Assembly (NCBI GenBank): GCA_946405625.1
Contig: CAMJHQ010000014.1
Span: forward strand, 1 to 64,000
Length of the DNA stretch: 64,000 nucleotides
Direction: 5' to 3'
Source: an uncultured Lachnospiraceae bacterium
GTDB lineage: Bacteria; Bacillota; Clostridia; Lachnospirales; Lachnospiraceae
Every line of letters starts with the position of its first letter. The stretch's first letter is position 1. A model generated the notes under the pieces. The model saw only the letters and a list, made by a program, of their open reading frames with translations, was not told the DNA's origin and searched no databases. Below are positions 32,494-41,902 of the stretch, piece after piece. The translations under genes were made by a program, and so were the position numbers.

Positions 32494-34410
32494 TTACATG
32501 TCAATATTGGCATCTCGGCTGTTTTCTTCGATGTATTGACGACGCGGAGCGACCTCTGTTCCCATCAGAATTTTGGTTATCGTACTCGCTTCCGCAACAC
32601 TTGAAACCGAAACCTGTTTCAGAACCCTGCTCTCCGGATCCATAGTGGTTTCGAAAAGCTGATTGGCATCCATTTCACCGAGACCTTTATAACGCTGAAT
32701 AGTGAACTTATTCTTATGGGCAGCTCTGTACTTTTCAAGTTCATCATCAGAATACAGATATTTTATATTCTTTCCCTCTCCGACTCTGTAAAGAGGCGGG
32801 ATTGCTATATAGATATGGCCTTCTGTAATAAGGTCAGGATAAAATCTGTAGAAAAACGTAAGCAGGAGCGTTGCTATATGTGCTCCGTCGACATCGGCAT
32901 CAGTCATAATGATTATCTTATCATAATTAAGCTTTGTGATATCAAAATCATTTCCGAATCCCGTACTGAAGCCGCATCCGAAGGCATTGATCATAGCCTT
33001 GATCTCGGCATTTTCAAGAACCTTCGATACAGGAACCTTCTCAACATTGAGTATCTTACCTCTGAGCGGAAGGATTGCCTGATATTTACGGTTTCTTGCA
33101 GTCTTTGCAGAACCGCCGGCGGAATCACCCTCAACTATAAATATCTCACATTTCTCAGCTTCCGAACTCTCCTGTCTTACAAGCTTACCGTTTCCTTCAA
33201 AAGAAAACTTACTGAGATTAACCTTGGATTTGGACTTTGCCTTCTCCTTTGCCGTCTCTATCGCTCTATCTACGATATCCTTAAGAACATCATAATTACG
33301 GTCGAAATAAACCGTAAGCTGTTCACGCATTATAGCATCTATCGCATTTGTGACATCGGTATTTGAAAGTCTTGTCTTGGTCTGTCCTTCAAACTGAGGA
33401 TTAGGATGTCTTATGGAAACTATAGCCTGTATTCCCTGTCTTATGTCGGCACCCGAAAGATTTGCATCCTTCTCTTTAAGTGCACCGAGTTCATTTCTTG
33501 CATAATTATTTATTATCTTCGCAAATGCTGACTTGAATCCGGAAACATGAGTACCACCTTCAGGGTTTGTAATGTTATTTGTAAATCCGATAACATTCTC
33601 ATCTCCGTCTTCTGTCGCAACGAAAACTATATCGGCCGCTATGTCATTCTTCTCACCTGAAATAGCAACGACCGGTGATGTTTTTGTAAGATCGCTGGAA
33701 ATGTCCTCTACAAAGCTTGAGAGTCCTCCCGGCTGATGGAAGGTCTCAGGCGGATAATTATCACGCTTATTTTCATAAACTATAGTAAGATTCGGATTGA
33801 GATATGCTGTTTCCTTCAGCCTCTGACGGATTGCCGAAGATTTGAATCTTACAGTCTCGAAGATAGTTTCATCCGGATATAGAGTTACGGATGTTCCCGA
33901 CTTCTTGCCGCGTACAGGCTCTGACGGAAGCAGACCGTCTATAAGCTGAGTAGTCGGCTTACCGTATTCATAGGTATCATGATATACATTTCCATCTCTA
34001 TATACATCTACTATAAGCTTCTTTGAAAGTGCATTTACGACCGCAGATCCAACACCGTGAAGTCCACCGCTTATCTTGTAGATAGAATCATTGAACTTTC
34101 CTCCGGAGTGAAGTACCGTAAATACAACTCTTTCAGCACTCTTCTTTTCGGTAGGATGCATATCAACGGGAATTCCTCGTCCATCATCCGTTACCGTTGC
34201 CGAACCGTCTTCATTTAGAGTTACTCTTATATTCTTGCAGAAACCTGCCAGGTGCTCATCAACCGCATTATCTATCAGCTCCTGAACCAGATGATTAAGA
34301 CCGGACCTTCCGGTACTTCCGATATACATTCCCGGTCTGAGTCTGACAGGTTCAAGGCCCTTGAGGACCTTTATCGCCTCTGAATTATAATCCTGATTTT
34401 TTCCTGCCAT
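32494..34410 (-). CDS. parE: DNA topoisomerase IV / gyrase-type subunit B
   Basis: 638 residues. GHKL ATPase domain (LIDNAVDEHLAGF, V-T-D-D-G-R-G-I-P-V, GGLHGVGSAVVNALS), transducer with Q-T-K-T-R-L (QTK loop lysine) and TOPRIM domain (IVEGDSAGGSA, P-L-R-G-K-I-L-N, M-T-D-A-D-V-D-G-A-H-I). The GyrB-CTD tail ends RRQYIEENS. Its ATG overlaps the parC stop by one base (TAATG). Pairing directly after the A subunit rather than recF/gyrB context favours topoisomerase IV, but family split cannot be proven here. Separates daughter chromosomes and relaxes supercoils. Confidence 0.92.
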   Translation of the reverse strand: MAGKNQDYNSEAIKVLKGLEPVRLRPGMYIGSTGRSGLNHLVQELIDNAVDEHLAGFCKNIRVTLNEDGSATVTDDGRGIPVDMHPTEKKSAERVVFTVLHSGGKFNDSIYKISGGLHGVGSAVVNALSKKLIVDVYRDGNVYHDTYEYGKPTTQLIDGLLPSEPVRGKKSGTSVTLYPDETIFETVRFKSSAIRQRLKETAYLNPNLTIVYENKRDNYPPETFHQPGGLSSFVEDISSDLTKTSPVVAISGEKNDIAADIVFVATEDGDENVIGFTNNITNPEGGTHVSGFKSAFAKIINNYARNELGALKEKDANLSGADIRQGIQAIVSIRHPNPQFEGQTKTRLSNTDVTNAIDAIMREQLTVYFDRNYDVLKDIVDRAIETAKEKAKSKSKVNLSKFSFEGNGKLVRQESSEAEKCEIFIVEGDSAGGSAKTARNRKYQAILPLRGKILNVEKVPVSKVLENAEIKAMINAFGCGFSTGFGNDFDITKLNYDKIIIMTDADVDGAHIATLLLTFFYRFYPDLITEGHIYIAIPPLYRVGEGKNIKYLYSDDELEKYRAAHKNKFTIQRYKGLGEMDANQLFETTMDPESRVLKQVSVSSVAEASTITKILMGTEVAPRRQYIEENSRDANIDM

Positions 34411-36896
34411 TACTGTTTTCCTTTCTTGTTACCTTTGCCGCCGCGTTTAACCGCTTTCATATCCGACAAGCTGATACCGTTAAAGCTGTCGGAATTGCTT
34501 CCGCTCATCGCACTGACAACCTTATCTCCCTTTCTGAGCGAGATAAGAGTTACACCTCCGGCTCCCTTACCCTGAACCGGAATATCGGTAGCTTTAACCT
34601 TTATCGAATAGCCTTCCTCTGTTTCGGCTACTATATAATCATCTTCAAAGCCGACATAGACAGGTCTGCTCTTAATAGCTGCCGCTGTCTTTCTGGCAGT
34701 ATCAAAAAGTGCAGCATTTACACGTTTAGCCTTACCTTCTTCTGTAACAAAGATAAGATTTCTGCCTATATTCATTCCTCCTATATCCGTATCGGTATAG
34801 TCGGTCTCGGCATCATAACCGAGAAGTGCCGTACTGTCAGCAGACTCATCGGAATAACCTGCTCCCGATTCATCCATAAAGTCCTCAAAGCTTCCGCCTG
34901 AAAGACTTCCGTCGACCATATCATCAAACTGCATTTCAGCAGAAGCATCAGGAATAGCAGCTGCTACATTTACAGGCACAGCTCCTTCACCGGATACTGT
35001 ACCTGAACCGTCAGCCGACTCATCTGTTATCGTTCCTGCAGGATTAAGCTCCGATACTGCCATCATTGCAACAACATCAGCACTGTCTGACATTCCGCAG
35101 AATTCGAATATCTGTATACCCTTATCGGTTATCCTGAACTTCTTATCCTTCTTGGTCTGCTTCTTTAAAATGTCAGAAACCTTGATTATATGTACCATTC
35201 CTTCGCTGTCGAAAAGAGCAACTCTGTCATCACTCATACAATCCACAGCGAATTTATATGCAACATCCTTATTCTTTGCAAAGACACTGCGAGGAGCCGA
35301 CTTGATATAGAAGAATCTGTCAAGAAGTACCGTTTCCTCTGTAGCAACAGCCTTCTCCTTTGCAACTATTACCTCTCCGAGATTTTCTATAACTGTACGT
35401 CTCGGAACGGCATATTTCTTCTTAAGCTCCTCAATATCTGCGATCATCTGCTTCTTCATCTCACGATCAGACTCAAGAAGTCTTGTATATCTTGCAAGAA
35501 GCTTCTCCGTTTCGGCAAGCTCTTTTCTCAGAACATCAACTTCGAGTCCGATAAGCTTCTGAAGTCTCATTGCAAGGATTGCATCTGTCTGTCTTTCGGT
35601 AAAATGCAGCTGCTTCGCATCATCTATCGAGCCCTTATAACGGAATTTGATATTGTCGGTCTTTCCGAACATCAGGCATTCCTTGGCATCCTTGGTATTC
35701 TGTGATCCACGAAGCACTTCAATTATAAGATCGATCACATCAACCGCCTCAAGAAGTCCTGTCTTTATTTCCTTCTGAACCTCCTGATCTGCCTTGAGTG
35801 CAGTATACTTATCCTTATATACTTCCCACTTATATTCAGTATAAGTTTCAAGAACTCTTCTGAGTCCCATAACTTCCGGTTTTCTGTTATATATGCAGTT
35901 AATATTTACGCTATATGTATCCTCAAGTCCGGCCTTCTTATAAAGAATATTGATAATCTTCTGAATCTCTTCTTCGGTCGTTCCCTTCTTAACGTCAATA
36001 CACAGGCACTCGCCTTCCTTATCACCTCTGTCGGCTATATCGACAACAGCAGGAAGCGATCCCTTACGGACAAGCTCTGCCACAGTATTTAAAAACTTTT
36101 CAGTCTGGTTGATCATTGTATAAGGGATTTCGGTAACACATATGGACTTACGGCCCTTTCCGATATCTCTTACTTCAACCTTACCGCGGACCTTCAGCTT
36201 TCCGAGACCTGTCTCATATATCTGAAGAAGTGCATCCTCATCGATATTTATGATTCCGCCTGTTGCAAAATCCGGTCCCTTTACAATTCTGAGAAGAGCT
36301 TCTGTTGAGATTGACGGATCCTGAAGATAAGCTATTTCAGCATCAGCAACCTCTTCCATGTTATGAGTCGGGATATTTGTTGCCATTCCGACCGCAATAC
36401 CGGTTGCTCCACTGGTAAGCATATTCGGAATAAGAAATGGTATATGAACCGGCTCTTTCTCTGTTCCGTCGAAATTCGGAATAAAATCACAATACTTAAG
36501 ATCCTTCAGACCTTCTTCGGCATATTTAGAAATTCTAGCCTCAGTATAACGCATAGCCGCAGCGCCGGATCCTGATACATCACCGAAATTTCCGTGAGGA
36601 TCAACAAGCGGTATTGGAAGCTTCCAACTCTGAGCCAGGTTTACAAGGCCTTCATATATTGAGCTGTCACCGTGGGGATGATACTTACCCATTGTATCAC
36701 CGACGATTCTCGCACATTTTCTGTGAGGGCTGTCAGAACGTGTAAGCTCTGAGAGTGAATAAAGAATTCTTCTCTGTACAGGCTTCAGTCCGTCCTTAAC
36801 ATCCGGAAGGGCACGTTCGGTAATTACCGACATGGCATAATCCACATAATCCTGCCCCATCTCATCTTCATAATTGACTGTTTTAATCTTTTCCAT
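34410..36896 (-). CDS. parC: DNA topoisomerase IV / gyrase-type subunit A
   Basis: 828 residues from the ATG at 36896 behind AGAGGTGG; an upstream in-frame start at 36950 has no such site. Breakage-reunion domain: LPDVKDGLKPVQRRILY, the quinolone-region GKYHPHGDSSIYE (drug-sensitive-type Ser and acidic residues), catalytic Tyr in A-M-R-Y-T-E-A-R. The C-terminal beta-pinwheel is broken by ~91 acidic, Gly/Ser/Ala-rich residues (about 618-708, encoded 34773-35045) that do not fit the blade pattern. A basic tail (KRGGKGNKKGKQ) ends the protein. Translationally coupled to parE. Confidence 0.92.
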   Translation of the reverse strand: MEKIKTVNYEDEMGQDYVDYAMSVITERALPDVKDGLKPVQRRILYSLSELTRSDSPHRKCARIVGDTMGKYHPHGDSSIYEGLVNLAQSWKLPIPLVDPHGNFGDVSGSGAAAMRYTEARISKYAEEGLKDLKYCDFIPNFDGTEKEPVHIPFLIPNMLTSGATGIAVGMATNIPTHNMEEVADAEIAYLQDPSISTEALLRIVKGPDFATGGIINIDEDALLQIYETGLGKLKVRGKVEVRDIGKGRKSICVTEIPYTMINQTEKFLNTVAELVRKGSLPAVVDIADRGDKEGECLCIDVKKGTTEEEIQKIINILYKKAGLEDTYSVNINCIYNRKPEVMGLRRVLETYTEYKWEVYKDKYTALKADQEVQKEIKTGLLEAVDVIDLIIEVLRGSQNTKDAKECLMFGKTDNIKFRYKGSIDDAKQLHFTERQTDAILAMRLQKLIGLEVDVLRKELAETEKLLARYTRLLESDREMKKQMIADIEELKKKYAVPRRTVIENLGEVIVAKEKAVATEETVLLDRFFYIKSAPRSVFAKNKDVAYKFAVDCMSDDRVALFDSEGMVHIIKVSDILKKQTKKDKKFRITDKGIQIFEFCGMSDSADVVAMMAVSELNPAGTITDESADGSGTVSGEGAVPVNVAAAIPDASAEMQFDDMVDGSLSGGSFEDFMDESGAGYSDESADSTALLGYDAETDYTDTDIGGMNIGRNLIFVTEEGKAKRVNAALFDTARKTAAAIKSRPVYVGFEDDYIVAETEEGYSIKVKATDIPVQGKGAGGVTLISLRKGDKVVSAMSGSNSDSFNGISLSDMKAVKRGGKGNKKGKQ

Positions 36897-37087
36897 CTGC
36901 CACCTCTGAATATAATTTTTTACCACCCGGATAAGAAAGCGCCTCGGCACGAATTCCTATAATCAATCCTGCGTTGGTAAATATTTCATAAACAGCGTTA
37001 CACCATCCATTAAATGTCGCAATAATTCAACATCTAGTGGGATAACCCATAATACTTTACCATATCTTGTTTATTTAATCAACGAAG

Positions 37088-37123
37088 AAAAAGCCCCGTA
37101 ACATATGCTTGTTACGGGGCTTT
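37088..37123 (-). terminator. Terminator after thioredoxin
   Basis: Perfect 14-bp stem AAAGCCCCGTAACA/TGTTACGGGGCTTT with a 6-base loop, ending in T-rich sequence on the minus strand. It closes the long run of genes that starts near 49878. Confidence 0.9.
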
Positions 37124-37145
37124 AAACCGCTATATATTCACAAAT

Positions 37146-37457
37146 TTACTGTGATATAAACTCCTCGAGTTTTGACTTCATAATAAATCCGATGGATCTG
37201 TCAACCTCTTCTCCGTTCTTAAAAAGGATGAGGCAAGGAATATTGCTGATTCCGAACTTCATGATAAGCTCTTCAGCATCATCGGCATTTACTCCGACGA
37301 ACTTTACATCGTCACGCTCATCAGCCATTGTATCGAGTATAGGCTTAAGCATCTTACATGGTCCGCACCACTCTGCCCAAAAATCAACAACAACAGGCTT
37401 ATCGCTCTTAAGAACAACCTCTTCAAATTCATTTTCAGTAATCTGTATTGCTCCCAT
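37146..37457 (-). CDS. trxA: Thioredoxin
   Basis: 103 residues, classic thioredoxin fold with FWAEWCGPCKMLKPIL and cis-Pro segment S-N-I-P-C-L-I-L-F-K-N-G. A Cys directly after the cis-Pro is unusual. Cytosolic dithiol reductase. Start behind GGAGGG, 14 bp after the NhaC gene; last gene of the run before a strong terminator. Confidence 0.93.
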   Translation of the reverse strand: MGAIQITENEFEEVVLKSDKPVVVDFWAEWCGPCKMLKPILDTMADERDDVKFVGVNADDAEELIMKFGISNIPCLILFKNGEEVDRSIGFIMKSKLEEFISQ

Positions 37458-37471
37458 AATGTCCCTCCTGA

Positions 37472-39112
37472 CTAGGCTTTTTCTTCAACCGGTTCATTTC
37501 CGGCTATCTTCTCTATGATAAATAAGGTAACGATCATCAATACTATTCCGATTGGAAGACTGATGACCGGACTCTTAGTGAATCCTGCGATAATGTATGT
37601 CACACAAGAAACCGCCGCACATGTAAGTGCATAAGGCAGCTGTGTCGACACATGATTTATATGATTACTCTCAGCTCCTGCCGAAGCCATGATCGTTGTA
37701 TCAGATATAGGTGAACAGTGGTCTCCGCATACTGCACCCGCAAGACATGATGCTATAGATATAACCATCATCTCTCCACCCGGGAATACACCGAGCACGA
37801 TAGGAATGAGTATTCCGAATGTTCCCCATGATGTACCCGTCGCAAAGGCAAGTCCTAGTGCAACCAGGAATACTACTGCCGGAAGCATTGACTGAAGTCC
37901 TGCAGCACTTCCTTCCACAAGGCCTGCTACAAAGTACTTTGCTCCGAGAAGATTTGTCATTCCCGAAAGCGTCCATGCAAATGTGAGAATCAGGATTGGT
38001 GCAACCATTGCTTTAAATCCATCAGCCACACATTTCATAAAATCCTCAAATGTGATAATGTCTCTCAGCAGATAGAAGAAAAATGTGAATAAAAGTGTTA
38101 TAAATCCGCCGAAAACAAGTGCTACAGACGCATCAGCATCTCCGAATGCAGTTACGAAATCAACTCCGCTGAAGAAGCCGCCTGTATAGACCATTGAGAA
38201 TATACATATAACTATGAGGAAAAGTACCGGAAGCACAAGGTCAACAACCTTACCCTTCTTACTTACCTGTTCCTCTACCATTTTCTCTCTTGATTCATCG
38301 GTTCCGGATGTGAAGAGGTCACCGTCATAAGCATTAAGCTCATGTTTTCTCATCGGACCATAGTCAAGTCTTCTGATAACCAGGTAAAACATCATTATAA
38401 CTGTAAGTATCGCATAGAAATTATACGGTATCGTTTTGATAAACACCTGAAAACCATTGAGTCCGGCGTCCTCAGGAACTGATGATGTTACAGCCGCTGC
38501 CCAGGAACTTATCGGAGCTATGATACATACAGGTGCTGCAGTAGCATCAATAAGATAAGCAAGCTTTGCACGGGAAACCTTATGAGTATCAGTTACTGGT
38601 CTCATAACGCTTCCGACTGTAAGACAGTTAAAATAATCATCTATGAAAATCAGCATTCCGAGTGCTATCGTCGCAATCTGAGCACCGATTCTAGTCTTAA
38701 TATGCTTTGATGCCCATTTTCCGAAAGCTGCGGATCCGCCTGCCTTATTCATCAAAGCTACAAGGATTCCGAGCAGAACAAGGAATACAAGAATACCGGC
38801 ATTGAAGGTATCCGAAATCTTATAGAGCATTCCGCCTTCTTCATTGAAGAACATCGTATTGATTGCAAGCTCAAGATTGAAATTCGAATATAAAAGCGCA
38901 CCGCTTATTATTCCGATAAGGAGCGATGAATATACTTCCTTCGTGATAAGAGCCAGAACTATGGCAATTACCGGAGGAAGAAGTGCTATGGGTTCCGCAT
39001 AGAAAGAAGGCGTATACCCCTCGAGTGCACCCATATCCACCGGGTTCGTGAAAGTATAAACAAGCAGTCCTATCAACCCCAAAAGGAACATAAAAAGTAA
39101 TATTTTCTTCAT
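37472..39112 (-). CDS. Na+/H+ antiporter, NhaC family
   Basis: 546 residues from the ATG at 39112 (AAAGGGG about 10 bases upstream; a GTG at 39136 is less likely). About 11-12 membrane helices. Family segments: FIDDYFNCLTVGSVMRPVTD, C-I-I-A-P-I-S-S-W-A-A, T-G-T-S-W-G-T-F-G-I-L-I-P-I and GDHCSPISDTTIMASAGA. It exchanges sodium for protons across the membrane; related members exchange amino acids or carboxylates, so substrate is not certain. Neighbour of a D,D-carboxypeptidase and thioredoxin. Confidence 0.88.
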   Translation of the reverse strand: MKKILLFMFLLGLIGLLVYTFTNPVDMGALEGYTPSFYAEPIALLPPVIAIVLALITKEVYSSLLIGIISGALLYSNFNLELAINTMFFNEEGGMLYKISDTFNAGILVFLVLLGILVALMNKAGGSAAFGKWASKHIKTRIGAQIATIALGMLIFIDDYFNCLTVGSVMRPVTDTHKVSRAKLAYLIDATAAPVCIIAPISSWAAAVTSSVPEDAGLNGFQVFIKTIPYNFYAILTVIMMFYLVIRRLDYGPMRKHELNAYDGDLFTSGTDESREKMVEEQVSKKGKVVDLVLPVLFLIVICIFSMVYTGGFFSGVDFVTAFGDADASVALVFGGFITLLFTFFFYLLRDIITFEDFMKCVADGFKAMVAPILILTFAWTLSGMTNLLGAKYFVAGLVEGSAAGLQSMLPAVVFLVALGLAFATGTSWGTFGILIPIVLGVFPGGEMMVISIASCLAGAVCGDHCSPISDTTIMASAGAESNHINHVSTQLPYALTCAAVSCVTYIIAGFTKSPVISLPIGIVLMIVTLFIIEKIAGNEPVEEKA

Positions 39113-39166
39113 AGTTTTGCTACCCCTTTTTGACACAAAAACTATGTTGATTATAACCTTTATCGG

Positions 39167-40594
39167 TTACTTTGTAAACGCACGATAGAGAGAAATATGA
39201 TCGAATATCGTTCTCCAGTTACCGTCTGAATTTGCAGTCACACATACATAATGTTTTCCGCTGTACGTCTCCAGATAACTTACACAGCAGAATCCGGCTT
39301 CTGATATGAATCCGGTCTTTGCAGCAACCACTCTTCCGTTTGTCTCATAGGTTCCGATACGTCTCAGGAACCAGTTCGATATATCAACGCCCTCTTCATC
39401 CTTCTGAGTCGGAACCGTACGATATTGTTCGGTCGACATTGCATCCAGAATAAGCGGATTCTGTACAGCTGTCGACATGATCACTGCTATATCATATACG
39501 GTACAATGATGATCGGGATCAAAAGCACCAATAACATTTGTAAAATGTGCGGTATCGCTGATACCCATTTCCCAGGCTCTCTTATTCAGGAGCTCTACCA
39601 TATTCTCTTCATTTCCGGCAAGCATTTTGGTAAGTGCATAATCTGCATCCGCCCCTGAGCATACCATCATTCCATAGAAAAGATCCTTCGCCGGAAGTAT
39701 ATCTCCCGGAGTCGTACCTACCGCACTGAAGTTTTCTTCCTTGGTCTTTTGTATCTCAGCCTTGCCCATCTTATAATCACGGCTCAGCATTCCCGGCGTC
39801 AGATAATCCGCCATACAGATAGCAGTCAAAACCTTTGACATAGATGCGGGATAAAGAACCTTATCAGATTCTCTTGAAACTATAACCTCATCTGTATCAA
39901 GATCCACAAGGATAATATTTGTACTGTATACAGCATTCATCTTATCCGGATCCATTTCTGATTCCGCAATCTCATCCTTTACACCCGGTTCATAATCCCC
40001 TTCGATATCATCAGGACTTATGACTTCACCTTCGATATAAGGATTTGCGGCATCCGGAAGAGATTCAAGTCTAAGCTGATTATAGATTGACAGATTCGGT
40101 TCCGGTTTCTCGATAGGTTCTCCGTCAGGACCTATCTCCGTAGTCTCCTCCTCATCATCCTTATCATCAGCCAGAATTACCTCTATACCCTGCGACTCCA
40201 TATAGGCTTTCTTCTCCTCGAATATTTCCATATATGGTCTGAGTTCTACAGTATTATCAGTATATTCAAAAGAATGATATTCATACTTAAATGTTGCATC
40301 AGCCGGTGTCGCTATAGGATTAGTCCATTCCTCTTCCCAGTACTTTGCTTCCATTTCTTCGGGAGTAAGCTGAATTTCCTCTTCAGTTGTCTCCTCTTCG
40401 GTTTTTAAAGCTTCTTCTGTTAAATCTCCTTCTATTCCGGAAGAAAGACTCGGCGATTCTGTTACCGCCTCTTCTTTATCCTTTATAAAATATTTATCAC
40501 CGAAATAATTGATTGAAAAAAGAATTAACGCAACCACACCTATTCCGCATGCTATAAAGAGTAGATATGTAAGGAACTTCTTTATACCGCTCAT
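39167..40594 (-). CDS. D-alanyl-D-alanine carboxypeptidase (PBP5-type)
   Basis: 475 residues. One N-terminal membrane helix (about 4-27) and a Glu/Thr-rich linker place the enzyme outside the membrane. Serine peptidase S11 motifs: S-M-S-K (SxxK, in YPASMSKVLTA), S-G-A-D in place of SxN, and K-T-G in VAAKTGFISEAGF. It trims the terminal D-Ala of peptidoglycan stem peptides. A second Asp/Glu-rich segment lies at about 120-200. The C-terminal PBP5 beta-domain and amphipathic anchor are missing, in line with the N-terminal anchor. Start behind GAGGTAACGG. Confidence 0.88.
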   Translation of the reverse strand: MSGIKKFLTYLLFIACGIGVVALILFSINYFGDKYFIKDKEEAVTESPSLSSGIEGDLTEEALKTEEETTEEEIQLTPEEMEAKYWEEEWTNPIATPADATFKYEYHSFEYTDNTVELRPYMEIFEEKKAYMESQGIEVILADDKDDEEETTEIGPDGEPIEKPEPNLSIYNQLRLESLPDAANPYIEGEVISPDDIEGDYEPGVKDEIAESEMDPDKMNAVYSTNIILVDLDTDEVIVSRESDKVLYPASMSKVLTAICMADYLTPGMLSRDYKMGKAEIQKTKEENFSAVGTTPGDILPAKDLFYGMMVCSGADADYALTKMLAGNEENMVELLNKRAWEMGISDTAHFTNVIGAFDPDHHCTVYDIAVIMSTAVQNPLILDAMSTEQYRTVPTQKDEEGVDISNWFLRRIGTYETNGRVVAAKTGFISEAGFCCVSYLETYSGKHYVCVTANSDGNWRTIFDHISLYRAFTK

Positions 40595-40610
40595 TTCCCG
40601 TTACCTCATA

Positions 40611-40670
40611 AAATCAATATAAACTTAGCTGTTCTGCTTTAAATCAATATATACTTAACTGTTCTGCATT
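40611..40670. repeat. 30-bp tandem duplication spanning a stop codon
   Basis: Units 40611-40640 and 40641-40670 match at about 26 of 30 bases. The right unit contains the last codons and stop of the TgpA-like gene; the left unit fills the spacer before dacA-type gene. Confidence 0.9.
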
Positions 40671-41902
40671 TTCTTCAGATATTTCTGATCCGGATGAACA
40701 TTTCCGTACCTTACAGCTTCATAAAGTTTCGTAACCTCTGTTAAGTCTTTGGGATTATCCGGCTTCAGATCCAATTCAGCCCGATTATATCTTTCAAGAA
40801 TATCTCCTGCCGTATGGTTCATGGCAGGAATATATTTTTTCCTGACAGACTCAACCTTCTTTTTATAAATACGTCTGGCCTTCTGCTCAGGTGTGAAGTA
40901 GCTGTCCTTCTTCTCTTTTGATATTTTCTCGACCTTCGTTTTTGACATATCCGGTTTCGAAATCTTAATTATCGCATCACCCGATGCCTTCTGTCTTCTG
41001 ACAATAAGATATCTGTAAAATGCTCTGAACAGCCTTACTATAAGATAAATAGCAATAGCGAGAATTATAACCTTAAGCAGGAAAGTAACTATATCATCAA
41101 GAATGCTCGAATCTTCGACAGTCTCCTGAACTATCATCATATCTCGCTGAAATCCCGTAGAGTCTCCTCTTTCCGGTCCGAACAGGCTTCCGATTATTTT
41201 TATAAACGCCGAGATCAGTTTGAATATAATAAACAGCACCTTAAGCGATGCTTTAATAAATCTCCAGATTGCATCGGCAAATCCAAGCTTGTCCGCAAGA
41301 ATTACAGCAACTGTCATAATCGTAAAGATGCATAGGACTATGACCGAATTCATCGGTACCATCTTCTCAAGAGGAACTCCGGATACATTTTTCGTCGACT
41401 TTATATATGCATCAAGATTAATGAGATAGATCAACAGAATATAAAGCAGATATATGAAAATTCCGACTATAAAAGTTTCTCGAAGAAGTACGGAATCCTT
41501 CATATAAACAGCATAACCCGAAGTAAATACCAGAAGAACAAAGGACGGATACGGCATTTCCATATCTTTAACAAGAACATATCCCGAAATAATATATCCT
41601 GCCGCAAATAATGTTTCGACTCCTATCTCTATGGCGATGATAATCTTTAGTTGTAAATCCGGAATAATTAAACATACCAAGAAGATCATAAGTGCATGAA
41701 CAATGATAATTCCGATTGCCCTGGAGAAAACTTCTCTGAATATATACGATATTATTATCGCTCCGAGCAGTATCATACAAGGAATCCATCCGGCTTTCGG
41801 TAAATTCCCCATAGACAGTACCAGATTCAAGATAAGAAAATAATGCAGATATTGCGAAGTCATTTTGGAAACTATCGCAAAAAAACCAAGTTTTTTATTC
41901 AT
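40655..41902 (-). CDS. TgpA-like membrane protein without transglutaminase core
   Basis: About 415 residues from the ATG at 41902 behind GGGAGGTG, overlapping the DUF58 gene by 8 bp. Eight or so membrane helices fill the first ~320 residues, then a cytosolic tail whose end (ILERYNRAELDLK, LTEVTKLYEAVRYG) resembles the DUF4129 tail of TgpA proteins. In the usual MoxR-DUF58-TgpA cluster the third protein carries an extracellular transglutaminase-like domain; none is visible here. Role unknown. Confidence 0.7.
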   Translation of the reverse strand: MNKKLGFFAIVSKMTSQYLHYFLILNLVLSMGNLPKAGWIPCMILLGAIIISYIFREVFSRAIGIIIVHALMIFLVCLIIPDLQLKIIIAIEIGVETLFAAGYIISGYVLVKDMEMPYPSFVLLVFTSGYAVYMKDSVLLRETFIVGIFIYLLYILLIYLINLDAYIKSTKNVSGVPLEKMVPMNSVIVLCIFTIMTVAVILADKLGFADAIWRFIKASLKVLFIIFKLISAFIKIIGSLFGPERGDSTGFQRDMMIVQETVEDSSILDDIVTFLLKVIILAIAIYLIVRLFRAFYRYLIVRRQKASGDAIIKISKPDMSKTKVEKISKEKKDSYFTPEQKARRIYKKKVESVRKKYIPAMNHTAGDILERYNRAELDLKPDNPKDLTEVTKLYEAVRYGNVHPDQKYLKKMQNS

